DNA from: Sarcomyxa edulis
Taxonomy: Eukaryota > Basidiomycota > Agaricomycetes > Agaricales > Mycenaceae
DNA length: 64,000 nucleotides
Direction of reading: 5' to 3'
Assembly: GCA_009761415.1 (NCBI GenBank)
Contig: QUOL01000008.1
Span: forward strand, 1,302,001-1,366,000
In this document: piece after piece, positions 11,579 through 23,058 of the stretch
Layout: every line of letters starts with the position of its first letter
Numbering within the stretch: position 1 is the stretch's first letter
Program-made: the position numbers and the translations under genes
The notes under the pieces: generated by a model
Databases searched by the model: none
What the model was told of the DNA's origin: nothing
What the model saw: only the letters and a program-made list of their open reading frames with translations

Positions 11579-11738
11579 GTGACTCGAGCCCACCCCTTAC
11601 GGTTCAACTGCACCAGACGTTATAGGGTAGGATCCTACGCGCGTTTTTTTCATGTTTTTTGACTCCGACTTTAAACTCCGCCGAGCCGGTTTACCGGCCT
11701 CTCCTACTCGAGCGCAGCGAGAGATCCTACCCTGTAAC
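11579..11738 (-). repeat. Hairpin unit with tRNA-Leu-like 3' half, right inverted copy
   Basis: Read on the minus strand it has the same core (CGGAGTC, A6, CATG, A7, CGCGCG at 11638-11668) and the same tRNA-like tail (about 11579-11618) as the unit at 10653. The stem is of different sequence: GTTATAGGGTAGGATC (11619-11634) pairs with GATCCTACCCTGTAAC (11723-11738). The loop is longer than in the left copy and includes a second small hairpin (CCGGTTTACCGG). Confidence 0.55.
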
Positions 11739-12044
11739 GGATGGGAACGAGACTAGACGCTTTGTTGAATTGAAATGCGAAAAAAATCATTTACGCTCAT
11801 GGAGTTCAGATAACAAATGTACATGGATATTCGATATTCCTTCTACAACATCACGAACTGCGAGACCAAGCCATTATTCGTACATATATAGGTAAGCAGC
11901 AAAGCGTCGACATGGGTATCTCGTCGACGTCATAACGTCTGTGCCACACAAAGTCAGCTCGTTCTATAGACAGGGTCGGATCAGCGTCGTCAAAGATGCA
12001 AAATGTCGAGTATCGAATGCGCTTACCTAGAGAATATGGAGCGA

Positions 12045-12581
12045 TCATGGCCTCACACCCTGAGCTCGATGAGAAGAGCTGATTATGCTGGCCGCATATC
12101 GTAGTCCTTCTTGACACACATCCCTATCCATGAGACCAGTGTCCATTGCTTGCGTCAAAACCCTCGTAAGCCACGTTTGGCAGTTGCCATTCGGCTGGTC
12201 GTCTTCAGTGCGAGTAGGTTCTGATGTCGCGATACGCTCCAAGCCTCGACGTTGTTCGAGAGTCAATCGCCCAAGAAGAACGGATTCGCTGTTCGTTGAT
12301 ATATGATGTACGCATTTCGTGTGAGGTCCCCAATTCGTGAGAATTTTGGAATCGCGCTCCGATGTGGCGTGAACGATCCTGATGATCATGTCGCCGTTGG
12401 TTTCGTGGCCTAGGACCCAGTACATCCTCCAGTGGTAGTCGGAGGGACCGTCCCCTTCGAAGTAGACCTGCAAGAGGACCTCGAGAGTCGAGTCTGGGTC
12501 TTTGTAGAGCCAGCCGTTGTCGATGGGGCGTATCATGGTGCCGGTGATTCCCATGCGGACGTTTGGTTTCTCGTAAGACAT
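12045..12581 (-). CDS. Hypothetical protein, 178 aa
   Basis: The frame starts at the ATG at 12581 (MSYEKPNVRMGITG). An in-frame ATG further up at 12719 would add a Ser/Leu-rich stretch that looks like 5' UTR. The protein has a strand-rich N-terminal half (LEVLLQVYFEG, WRMYWVLGHE) and a helical C-terminal half with NCQTWLTRVLTQAMDTGL. The NCQ-W helix motif occurs in a family of small agaricomycete proteins of unknown role that I recall only by pattern. The 3' end may carry a further intron after SHRAQG, so the last residues are uncertain. No signal peptide or membrane segment is seen. Confidence 0.55.
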   Translation of the reverse strand: MSYEKPNVRMGITGTMIRPIDNGWLYKDPDSTLEVLLQVYFEGDGPSDYHWRMYWVLGHETNGDMIIRIVHATSERDSKILTNWGPHTKCVHHISTNSESVLLGRLTLEQRRGLERIATSEPTRTEDDQPNGNCQTWLTRVLTQAMDTGLMDRDVCQEGLRYAASIISSSHRAQGVRP

Positions 12582-14034
12582 GATAGAATGCAGGAGAGAG
12601 AGAATAGAAAGGTAGAGAGAACAGAGATAGAGAGATGAAGAAGATAGAGAGGATCGTCGATGGAAAGAAAAAGTGAGGATTGTGTCGTCGGCCTCAACTG
12701 GATTATATACAGAAGACACGCCAAAGCGTATAGAAGCAGGATAGGTGATATTGTAGAGGGCTCCAAATCACAGGATAAATGGGAGGCCAGTGTCATCGCA
12801 AGTTATTCCACAAACAAAGCGGGTCAGGGGCAGAGCTGAGAAGCACGAAACAAACATGGTTACAAGCGGTCGAAGTAAAACATAAATCCTTCGTCGGAAT
12901 AATCCGCTCAATTCAGTGGGGTCATCAGGACCACCATAGGGTGTTATTGCCTTCAGTAGAGATGGGCATGAGCGAGAGAAAGCACGGCATATCCGAGTCA
13001 CTTCTGGGGAAGAGGCCATCCGTTGATGACTTGGTACCGAGTTCGAGACGTGATCCAAGAGCGTTAAAATAGCGATGACCTAGAGAGAGCGAAGTCAAAG
13101 TCTTGTGAGGCGTTTTTTCGTATAAAAACATACACGGTCTTTATCATGAGCGCTTGCTCACTCAGGCTCAAACTCCTTCCGAAAACACCCGACACATGCA
13201 CTATCCACGGTCTGCTCTAGATAGGCATGATGCAGGTGGCTAGACATAGTAGAGAGGATTTGATGTGGACTACAATGCAAGTTTTGTCAATTTTCTCGAG
13301 TTTCGACGATGATCACTTGGGGAAAAAAGTTACGCACCCAATAGATCTGCCCGCTGCTAATATTTTTCCCAGCTTGAGAGAAGAGAGGTGGGGCTCGAGA
13401 TGCTGGGCCGGGTCGCGACGAGGAGTGGGATCAACCGCGTGAGGACTGTAACGACTAAGGTAAAAGCGGTGATTAAGAAGAATCTGATCAGCGTTCTTCG
13501 ACAATTGACCGTGTCGAAAGCTCCACCAGAGTTTTGGATGGCCCCCACTGTCCCGAGCTACACTAATTCTTTCGCCATCTGATTTCACGCCAGAACACCG
13601 AAGATGTTGCCCGATATGAGATCGTACGAGAAGAAAGGCTTCCAGATACTGGCTGTGTCGGATGAAGAAAATTCTTGGGGAATTCGAGAGCTCAACGTTG
13701 ACCAACTCCTCAACGTTGCCTCAAGCACGACGGCGAAGAAGAAGTTTTGATCCCGTCCTCGTCACATTCGGTCCGAATCGGAAGCACGTTGTGGATCCTT
13801 GTGTGTCCATGCGTGGCTGTGTAAATATATCGGCCGGCTCCACCGTTGCTCCGCCGACTCTTAAGATCTCACTTTTTGACTCTCATGAGCGATTTTCCCG
13901 TTCTTCATCACATCCATCTTGAATCTATCACAATCGTCATGATTCGGGACATATGTTCTCCCATTCTATGTCGTAGCTGTATCGTAGCTTTATAGGGCCT
14001 GCTGGCGTGCCACTCGTCTCCTTGGTCTTTCCTC
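12582..14034. other. Intergenic, 1.45 kb, no gene recognised
   Basis: Several frames of 60-130 codons exist on both strands, but none has a family motif or joins into a longer spliced frame that I could follow. The last few hundred bases are the likely promoter of the phosphotransferase gene. Confidence 0.4.
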
Positions 14035-14922
14035 ATGCCTCCCCCTCCAGATATCTTCAATCCCTCGGACGACGCTATAGATGCCATCCTCGCTTCTGTA
14101 GCTGCATTGCGTCCCATAGATATCACTTGGGGCATGGCTACTCGTGTAGCGAACCTAGGCAACGGACTAGCTGTCAAATACGGTATCTCTCGCAGGGTTA
14201 GACCCAAGGAAGCTATGGCCATGGAATACGTTCGTTCTCATACTACTATCCCGATTCCACGAGTCCATATGTGCTTCACCCGAGGACCCAACACCTATAT
14301 CGTCATGGATCATATCGAAGGCTCTGTTCTCTCGAAGTACTACGAAATCACTCCCGAACGTGGACGTCACCTCGCGACCGAGCTGTTTCAATACATCACA
14401 CAACTGCAAAATCTGGACACAAACTCTCATCCCATGGGCTCTTGGCCTACAGGCCCTTACGACAATCCTTTCTTCTGGTCCGCAGGCGCTCCTTCTAACG
14501 AATTCGAACAAGTGGAACAATTTCACGAATATTGGCTCCGCAGTGTACCCGACAGCTATCGAGGAGCACCGGTTGTCTTACACCGCACCGGAGAGGACTT
14601 TCCTGTTGTATTGTCGCACGGTGATCTTACTCCAGCAAATATCATCGTGAAGGATGGCAAGATTGCCGCGATCATAGATTGGGAGACGTTTGGATGGTAT
14701 CCGTCCTTCTGGGAGCTTGTAGGTGTGTTGCGATACGCTTGTATGATCGACCATTGGACAGAAGATATAGCTTTGGCTTTTGGTGGACTTCCTGAGATCG
14801 TACATGATTATCTCAGGCTCGTCAATATCATATGGGAGGCTGGTGAGTACTAGGTTTATCTTATGCTTTCAAGAGCTATTCTGACTTGTCGGCGCTTCTA
14901 CTCAGGTGATCGCAGTTTTTAG
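14035..14922 (+). CDS. Phosphotransferase of the aminoglycoside/choline kinase (APH) family
   Basis: Exons 14035-14842 and 14906-14922 give 274 aa; the last exon codes only the final residues (G)DRSF. The kinase-like fold is shown by VKYGISRRVRPKEAMAMEYV (the lysine and glutamate of the N-lobe), the hinge TYIVMDHIEG, the catalytic loop LSHGDLTPANIIV (HxDxxxxN) and the metal-binding IIDWETFGWYP. These are the active-site elements of the APH family. Fungi hold many such genes, most with unknown small-molecule substrates, and there is no reason to call it antibiotic resistance. No transporter or biosynthetic partner is adjacent. The protein is near the usual family length, with all key residues present, so it is probably active. 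Confidence 0.85.
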
Positions 14923-15233
14923 GTTTCAAGTCTGCGATAACATAGAACATTGCTTACCGAATGTAATGGTGCTTCTCTCTTTGACGTTCTAAGGACTTTA
15001 TCTTTGCATCGCGACTCGCGATCGTAATCACTTCAGTCAGAGAACACTGAAGGTAGTCGAACGTGTGATGTGAATTGTCGTCGACGTTTTAGTAATACAT
15101 TGGATGATAGGTATACGTTCTAGTTATAAGCATTGCGCACAGGACTTTCCATAGCCTTCGCTGTCCTCGGACTCTAATACAACACGGTCCCGGAAATCTG
15201 AAAGAAGAAGAAAAAATGCCAACGAGCCCATGA
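14923..15233. other. Intergenic between convergent genes
   Basis: This is about 0.3 kb of 3' sequence of two converging genes, with no feature recognised. Confidence 0.4.
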
Positions 15234-16208
15234 TCAAAGACGGGCTACTCCGAGTCTTGCCTGAGTAGACATCTCAAGGAGAGCAATGGAAGCCATCATC
15301 CGCAGTTGCGCTTCCGTGTCCGGACGAGCAGATATCCTAGCGAGCAGCGCCTCGGAGTACAACGGATCCATGCCCCCACCATCGCCAAAAACGACATCTT
15401 CAGACCATGTGCGAACTTTGACTGTCAGTGGTTCGTAAGGGGAGATCTCCGAGACCAGACATTCTTGGCCTATGAGTGAGGGGGGACCCATCATCACGCA
15501 GATACGGTGAGGTGCAGCTTGGGTTTCGGATGAGAGGAGAGTGGAGGGGACCCAGATTGATGTTGATGGAGCCATGCCTTGTGTTTCGCCTGGGATACGT
15601 GCATAGACGAGATTCTGGGAGGATGAATGTGTAAGTTTCTTTGTGCGATCGATAGAGACGAGAGAAAAATGTCATCACCTTTTGTGGTAGGTCGTATGGA
15701 CTTGTATCAGGGTCCATGATCTCTCCATGATACGCTGTGAAGTTGTCCAAGACTTCCTCGCCACAGTGAGGACATGTGATGGCCACCGTATATATTCGGC
15801 CGAACCAGCCACTCTACAAAAAGAAATTGAAAGGTAAATGAACGAACGCGACTCGGGTCGGGATGGAGTGGTACTTACAGAAACAGGTATGATACGACTC
15901 CTTCTGACTTGGCCTACGACAGAGGCAGACCAGCTAACAGAAGCTGGATCATACCGCCGCACCAGAACTGATTGGTCGATCTGATAACGCTGTGAGAATC
16001 ATTTTGCGAGGAGATGGAAACTAAGCGATGAACAAACCTTGAAGTATGCCGATTTGTTGCTGAATCGGAGAATATTGGCGTTGCATGAGATTCCTGGGAG
16101 TGGCGTTGGTGGGAAAAATAACGCCCCACAGAGGTCTTCGTCTTCGCAGCATTCATGTGCTGGAACAGGAGGGAAAGGTAGTCTGTGGTTACGTAGAACT
16201 CGAGGCAT
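15234..16208 (-). CDS. Hypothetical protein with paired-cysteine motifs, four exons
   Basis: Exons 16208-16038, 15980-15879, 15813-15679 and 15614-15234 are all joined in phase 0 and give 262 aa. Near the N-terminus is CCEDEDLCG and in the middle CPHCGEEV, together a possible zinc-binding set of the ribbon type. The second half holds hydrophobic strands (ICVMMGPPSLIGQECLVSEI) and an acidic-free C-terminus rich in Ala and Arg. No signal peptide or membrane helix is seen. I do not recognise the family. The clean four-exon structure and even codon use argue that it is a real gene. Confidence 0.65.
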
Positions 16209-16935
16209 GATATATGATCAGGATTTGAAGAGCACGATGGGATAGATGGGATAGATGGTGAGAGGAGGTGGAGGGTATGATCGTCAAATGGGGGTATTTA
16301 TACCCAGTACCGGTGCCACCCAAATAAATCCACGAGGCAGCGCTGCGCTTGATTTCCACCACAAAGGGTGCCTTGAGAGGTGGCGCTTTGCCTACAGGTT
16401 ACAACGAGAACAAGGCGCGGCGAGATCTGCTGATTATCCGCTTTGACTTTGATACTGATCGACAATAAGAACTTCACGCTTGAGCAGCCCAAAATGGCCA
16501 ATTGTCTGCGACCTGGAGCTTTGTCGTTCTGATTGATAATCGGTAAACATGAAAGACGGGTGGCAATGAGTCAGATTGGTTGGAGAATTCGTACCAGACA
16601 TCCATGATAAGTCGTCGGACGTCCGATAATCAATCAATCGATTGATCATGGATCATGATCATGGCTGTTCGGGAACAAAGCTGTTGCGGCTCAACCCGGC
16701 ACCCAAACCCAAACGAGAAGAACTAAAGATCACGAGACCAATCGCGCTTGCGTCGCGTTCGAGTGAGTGAGAATTGTTCCAAAATATTGAGATTTGAGGA
16801 TGCTACAACGAGGACTCGGAGACATCTATACAATAATACATATACAACGCGATAGGAAAGAGGATAAGAAAAAATGATTCTGAGGGGAAAGATAAGTGTA
16901 AGAAATGACCTAAGTTCCAGTAGATGATATAAATC
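16209..16935. other. Intergenic, 0.7 kb
   Basis: This holds the promoter of the cysteine-motif gene and the 3' sequence of the next minus-strand gene. No gene or repeat is recognised. Confidence 0.4.
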
Positions 16936-19426
16936 CTAGTATAATGCTCGCGCCGTCTTATACAACGACTTCGCTGACTCTACTAAAGCACTGAGTGCAG
17001 AAGAGAGTGTACAGTCCCGTCGTTGTCTTTTCCTTGGAGGCTCTTGGTCCCGTAGCGAATGCGAAGAATGCCGTGGGTTCGGAGGCGGGAAACTTCGACC
17101 CCTTCGGGATGTTGCGGAGGTATGGGAATAGGTATGGGTATCTTCAAGTTCTCGACTTTTCTGCCTATATTGTGCGCTTGAAGAGTAGGGTAATCGATGA
17201 ATCACCCTCTCCTCTTTTTCTTGCACGGGCGCCATACGCTTGATATTTGCATCCGAGTCGACTCGCTGCTTGAAAGTCGATAGTCAGATACTGGCTAGAC
17301 GTCACGGTAGAGAAGGAATACAAGCGTACCAGACGTTCAAAAGTATCCTCTTCCTCTTCTTCTCCCATATATCTCTGCCTCTTCCTTGACTTGCGCGGCG
17401 ATGTCTTCAGCTCCCGGACGGTGAGGTGCCGGGTCGATAGGCTTTTATTCGCTGCATCCCACCATTCCTTCTGAGAGGGTAGCGGCTTTATCACAAATGG
17501 TCGAGGAGGAGGAGGAGGCTCCATGGGCAGTACGGGTCGAGTATCAGAATAGTTCTCGAACAAGGCAGGAGGTACAGGCTGTGTCCACCAACGCGACGCG
17601 GCGAAGTTAGGTCCTGGCTGCCACAATGGATTCATCGACGCTGGTGGAGGTGGGGGATTTGTGTATTGCGAAGAAGCATTTGCGTTATGAGTGTTCAGGT
17701 TGGTTGTGAAAGCCGGGATTGTTGCGATTGGTATATATCGGGGGGGACCAAGAGAGGCTTGAGTGCCCTGGCCGTAGGATGGCTGAAGGAAGGAGCTAAC
17801 GCCAACCATATTTGATAACGCATTTGTGGGAGCCTGGGATGACGCGTTCTTTTGTAGAGCAGGATTTGTGGTACTTGTCGAGAAGTGTGGATTTGAATGC
17901 GTGGTACTCGGGGCATTCGGTGCATTCGATGAAAGCTCTGAGCGAAAGCGATCAGAAGCGTTTATGAAAGTCGACGATGGTTCTGATTGGCTTATCAAGC
18001 TCAAGAAAGGATTGGTTGTCAGCATCGGAGTGGCGCTTTGAGGATTGCTCGGGGTAACAGATGGCGTGTTGATGACGGGTACGAGGCTCGCAAATCCAGT
18101 CGGCAAGGAGATTGGGGTAGGCTTTTGTTGTTCGAAAAGCCCGACGGAGGATAACCTGGGCTGGGTTGATGTACTAGATAGATGAGCTGACTGCACGGGA
18201 GCAGCATTTTGAGCACCGACGCTGTTCAGAGCGGTATCCATTGCGTTCAAGGCTTCGGAGGTATCGATAGAGGAGAACGGTTGACTTGGAGGAGGCTCGA
18301 AAAGCCCGAAGGAGGATGATCTAGGCTGGGTTGGTGTAGATAGATGAGCCGACTGCACAGGAGCGGCGTTTTGGACACCGAGGCTGTTCAAAGCAATTTC
18401 CATCGCGTTCAAGGCTTCGGAAGTATCAATAGAGGAGAACGGTTGACTTGGAGGAGGCTCGAAAAGCCCGAAGGAGGATGATCTAGGCTGGGTTGGTGTA
18501 GATAGATGAGCCGACTGCGCGTTTTGGGCACCGACGCTGTTCAGAACAGTATCCATTGCCTCCAAGGCTTCCGAAATATTGATAGAGGAGGACGGTTGAC
18601 TTGAGGGAGTCTGGAAAATTCCGACGGAGGATAATCTGGGCTGGGTTGGTGTAGATAGATGAGCCGACTGCACAGGAGCGGCGTTTTGGGCACCGACGCT
18701 GTTCAGAGCAATATCTATTGCGTTCAATGCTTCGGAGATATCGAGAGTAGAGAAAGTTTGGCTTGAAAGAGGCGCAAGTGCAGAGGGGGTGGTATTGCGT
18801 GCATCTGAGGACGAGATTGCCTCGCTGGAAGGATTTACATTGGTATATTTCGAGAATCCACCAGAGCTCGAGCCGGCCCCGGATGTGGATTGATCGATGG
18901 GCGCGATGTCTGGCTGAGGGTCTGGAATCTGGACATCGGGGATCATGTTTGTTCAACACCTTAAATGATTGACTGTTGATATATACAACGCACCGATGTC
19001 GCCATTTCCATCTGGTCTGAATGATCCCGAGTGACACTCTGTTGATTGCTGGTCGATCCTGCTAAAAAACGACCCGCAGGCAAAGCACTGGAGCTTGCTT
19101 GACCAGCGTTAGCCCCATCTTGCATGGTGTCGTCATCAGGTTCAGTAGGAGCATCTCTAGATAGTATCGCCTGATGAGGTTTTATCAGAGAGAAGACGAC
19201 CAGACCACGTACTCAGCTGGTTGCGGTTTACCAACAGGCCATGGCTGTCTGTATTGTCCTGGAAAAAGCGATGGTGGTGTTACATATTCCTGAAATTGAA
19301 CCAAGTTTCAGTCGTGTGCCACACAACGAGTTTTGTAGATTAGATAATCACCTGCGGCATTGCCATGGCTTGTTCGGCTTTAGCCTTTAGAGCAGCCATG
19401 CGAGCCTTGACTTTGAGGCCAAGCAT
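16936..19426 (-). CDS. Low-complexity protein with four tandem ~55-residue repeats, five exons
   Basis: Exons are 19426-19352, 19289-19213, about 19156-18994, 18928-17330 and about 17268-16936, giving about 748 aa. The N-terminus is a basic helix (LKVKARMAALKAKAEQAMAM). Residues about 165-390 hold four near-identical units built on SEALNAMDTALNSVGAQNA, QSAHLSTPTQPRLSS and VGLFE, linked by SQPFSSIDT. A Pro/Ser/Asn-rich middle follows. The C-terminal part is charged, with likely nuclear signals (SPRKSRKRQR and PPRKRQRRD) and an acidic EEEEEDTFERL segment. The pattern suggests a disordered nuclear protein. The few FG pairs are too sparse to call a nucleoporin. The acceptor of exon 3 is one of two in-frame choices. 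Confidence 0.6.
18040..18790 (-). repeat. In-gene tandem repeat, about 4 units of ~160-175 nt
   Basis: Four direct copies lie inside the large exon of the 748-aa protein. They share the DNA segment around GAGGAGAACGGTTGACTTGG and GGCTGGGTTGGTGTAGATAG (plus strand). One copy lacks four residues (APVQ), which is an in-frame 12-nt difference. Confidence 0.75.
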
Positions 19427-19641
19427 TGCAATAATGAGTTGGTAGATGTGTTTTGTGTTTTGTAGAGAGGTAGTGGTTGAGGAAGAGGTTATTGTTGAAT
19501 CACGCTTGAGTCGTCCGTGACCGCGACCTTCGGACCGGCCGGAAGTCCGGATATGAAATTGCTTCCGAAATAAACACGCGATCGATAAACATATCTCTGC
19601 TAACAAATCTCTTGATCTTCGGTTGACAAACTACTACCTCT

Positions 19642-20460
19642 TCAGAAGTCTATACGAGTGTTGGAAGCCGTCGAGACAGAGCTTATGACTTGTAGAGGCT
19701 CTGTGGCGTCGACACCTATCACTTGTCCATCTTGCCGCATTGCACATTGATCCCGTTCCCAGCAAGCACGGAAGCTTGGCAGGGTATGAGAGATCTGATA
19801 GAGCCTGTGTGCGAGAGGGTCTATCAGGACCCGCACCCTGTTTATCTCTCCTGGACCTGCAGCTTTCAGAAGTTCGATCAGTGAAACAATGGAGCTCGAA
19901 GAGTCGCCAAGCTTTCCAATGACAAGAGCTGGAATCCATATCTCATGGATAGAACTACTGTAAATCATTAAATCGGATGGCAGCCGAGCGTAAACAATGT
20001 TCTAAGTGAAATGTATCAGTGCGGCTAAAGAGACGATGGAAAGCGCTACTTACAGACAAGTGCCTTCTCTGCATAAACGCTACGCTCAAGAAATGGCTGC
20101 TGTTTAAGAAACGAATGGCGTGAAGGTTCACAACAACAAATTTGTAAGTTGAGAGAGTCTGGTTAATATCCCCAATTGTCAGAATGTGCATATAACAAAG
20201 GTTCACCATCATGCATGCAGGCTTGCGGTTCGGCACATCGACTGCGCTTTCTCCTTGAAGGAGAATGGCGTGCACAAACCTACAAATCAACACGCACTTA
20301 TCATGTCTCTCCGATGATGTACCTCTACTGTAACCTGTAGGATGGAGAGCAATGAGTAAGTAAGATGAAGATTAGAATGGAAGCGTACTACAATGCTCGA
20401 TGTGTCAATCGCGCGTTCCAACAAAACAAGGAGAATTGATCTAGATAATCAAAAGCGAGT
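19642..20460 (-). CDS. Hypothetical multi-exon gene, function unknown
   Basis: The last exon (20001-19642) codes NIVYARLPSDLMIYSSS to the end NTRIDF. The exon before it ends at 20054 and reads GTSSERHDKCVLICRFVHAI through MQRRHLS, joined by a GTAAGT...TAG intron in phase 0. Upstream, a further exon around 20395-20440 reads QFSLFCWNARLTHRA. The 5' end is not resolved. The protein is helical with many short hydrophobic runs and no catalytic motif. I do not recognise the family. Frame continuity over two exons and consistent splice sites support a gene, but boundaries upstream of 20320 are tentative. Confidence 0.4.
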
Positions 20461-20684
20461 CATGTAAGTGGACACGGGGAATACCCTCAAAGACATTCTG
20501 GTCGGCCGACTACTTCGGCAGATATCCTTCAAATATATATCAGAAGTACCAGGAGGTACCTGTTTCTTCAACGATAAACATTCTAAATATACACAATAAC
20601 TAGACGAACTTGCACAATCCACGCATCAGGGAAAAGGAACAGCATGATAGTCGAACGCACTCACCAAGCAGAAACCAAACACCT

Positions 20685-22364
20685 TCAAATCGGAGGCAAA
20701 ACATAATCCATCACGCGAATCTCATTCCAAGACATGACGCAGAGGCGTCCAGAAGTCGGACAATGGTCAAACGCACTCCCACCTGTCAACTCGATAGGCG
20801 GAATCCAAAATGTTCCCGAACTCGACATGATGGGTGCACCTCTCTCCGTAGACCAAGGCGACAAACTCGCATTCACCGTTCCCATGTCCCCACGCCAGAG
20901 CATCAAGACATCGTGATCGCCGAGCCTGCCCGACCGAAAGCCATTACAACCTGTGAACGCCGGAACGTCTAAGACGGATTTACCGACATTCACGGGTATA
21001 CTGCGGGGGAAGTCGGGGTCGGGAGTTGTTGTTATGAGGGGTTTGAGGACGTAGCGGACAACGGCTGTTTGGCCTTCGTAATCTACGCCAATGACGTCGA
21101 AATGAAGAGGACGGTCGAGGTCTCCAGAGAACCACATGGACGGATAAGGGAAACGCGCGGTGAGGAGGGGACAGACGAGGGTTAGTAAAGGTGATTGCCC
21201 TTCGGCCATGGCTTCTTCCGCCGTACCGCGAGGGCGCAGTGGTGGAATATTCCATATCGTGATGTCTTCAGGACTCAGAATGAATACGTTTTGATCTGCG
21301 ACATGCATCTATATAGAACAGTCAAGTTATCTTCGTTAGAGGATACAACGCGAAAACGGACCTGATAACATGATCTTCCGCTGAACCACATCACCCAGGA
21401 ATCCTCTACAAAGTTCCAGACACATGTCCGGCCATCTACTTGGAAGGTAATTTGATCTCGAGTGAGGCAGTAAGCATCGAGGTTAGCGAGTCCTGGATTG
21501 GCTAAGCCTATAGAAAAGTTTCCAACTCTTGTGAAGTGGGGTGAAGAGACCAAGGGTTGTACTTCAAAAACCTCGACTTTGAGACGACTGAATATGCATG
21601 AAAATCGGGATGACGCGTTCAAAGGATCGAAACTCACAGCTCTGCGCGAGATATGAGCAGCAAACGGATTTTTCCATCTGAGGTCGCCTGTGTGAGCATA
21701 TCCAGTATATCATCCTCTTCGTATGTCGATGCCAATGGATATGGCTTTATCAGCATATTCGGAGTGTAACCGAGGTCCCACATCTGGACTATGCCGGTAT
21801 TGGTACTAGTGATTAGAAATCTTCCGCCAGATACCAAAGCCAGATCATGGAAGTGGCCAAACTCTACGTCAGGTGGAATATCCGAGAAAGTGGATGGTAT
21901 TGGCGCATGTGGTTTGAGAATACGAGTGGCCAAAGGATCAATCTTGGAGTCATTTGGTAATTCGCGCCGCAGTCTGGCAGCGAGACGATTTGGTGAGGTC
22001 GCAGCGTGTTCTAAGTCTACCATGGACATCTTTTCGAGTGGGAATGTTTGTGTAAAAGCATCGTGGTGGGAGCAAACGCGACGTAGGGCATGTATCCACA
22101 CTGAACGGACTTTGCTCGCCATTGATAGGGTTTTACAGCTCTTCAGTTAGGTTTCAGATACCACATTCTCTGGATGGATTGAATCGAGAGATAGTTCACC
22201 TTACGAAGAGATATGATGTCCTGCGGAGACAGTAAGTATTGAATTTGGATGAGAGTGTCAAGCGGCAGTTGGATTAGATTGGTGCCAGATAGATTTTTCA
22301 GGCTAGCTGTATTTCCAACAGCTCGTGTGTCAATGTCGAATCGACGAGAGCGACTTCCAAACAT
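20685..22364 (-). CDS. F-box protein with beta-rich C-terminal region, 505 aa
   Basis: Exons 22364-22200, 22140-21638, 21587-21362 and 21308-20685 join with consistent phases. Residues about 30-60 form an F-box (IQLPLDTLIQIQYLLSPQDI followed by ISLRKSCKTL), the Skp1-binding module of SCF ubiquitin ligases. The rest resembles the WD-like or beta-sheet region typical of agaricomycete F-box proteins: SGGRFLITSTNTGIVQMWDL looks like one WD-type blade, and ITIWNIPPL and DHDVLMLWRGD may be others. The substrate cannot be predicted. It is transcribed away from the condensin gene and shares a 0.7-kb divergent promoter region with it. One intron ends in the less common AAG acceptor. Confidence 0.8.
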
Positions 22365-23058
22365 TTTTGCTTGAAATAGGGCAAAAACCGAAGTGAAAAC
22401 TTGAAAGTTCGTGGCAAGTCGTGAACAGATGTCACAGAGTCACAGACCAGCTCGGATATATACCAGTCACGTGTCATCGTCGCGTCCACGTACGCGTTCG
22501 ACTGATACTATGTGTTACTGGTTTCTACTGGAGATATTCCCAGGTATTATTCTTCAAATATATCTCCTAAAACAGATAGAAAACTAGGAGCCTTATCTTG
22601 ACTTGGATACACCGACCGCGAGTCCTGACTCTTAAATCCTATATCGAGGAATTCTCTGTAATTCTTGAGGAATAGAGACAAGGAAATCGCCACTGGATCT
22701 CAACATATGTTGTACTCTTGCACAATGTAAATGAAGAGTTGTAAAGACCAAGTCAAAGAGCGAGTTGCAAGTCGTATATTTCTCTCTCCGCCAACGTCTT
22801 CACTTGGTCTTCATCACCCTTGTCTACATGAAATTCATTCTCGACCTGGATCAAGCGTATAGAGCAGCTCTGGTGACGCCGGTCAACAGGTCAGAATCGC
22901 ATATGAAGTATGGACATCGGAGACTTGAAAGTCTGTGAGTGATTCTCCGTGGGAATATTGAGCGCGTCTGCGTGACCGACGCGTCAAGTGACCGAAGCTT
23001 TGATTCCTTGAACCAAAACTCCTTTCGACCTTTCAACTCGAGCTCGTTGTCTTGCACG
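22365..23058. promoter_or_regulatory. Divergent intergenic region between F-box gene and condensin gene
   Basis: This is 0.69 kb between two divergent start codons, so it must hold both promoters. No TATA box or specific binding site could be assigned with confidence. Confidence 0.4.

Larger units (their letters stand above)
10485..12044. other. Gene-free 1.5 kb carrying two inverted hairpin units
   Basis: No convincing protein gene is seen between the TBC gene and the minus-strand gene that ends at 12045. The region is organised by an inverted pair of related units at 10653-10765 and 11579-11738 (listed separately). The roughly 0.8 kb between them has only short frames. Confidence 0.5.

Noticed and set aside
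14035..14922. Antibiotic-resistance aminoglycoside kinase
   Set aside because: The APH fold is shared by many fungal kinases of unknown substrate, and nothing in sequence or context points to aminoglycosides.
18483..19037. 184-codon minus frame overlapping the repeat-bearing gene
   Set aside because: It reads through a predicted intron in a shifted frame and is Arg/Cys/Ser-rich. The alternative frame joins cleanly across exons and has the ordered repeats.
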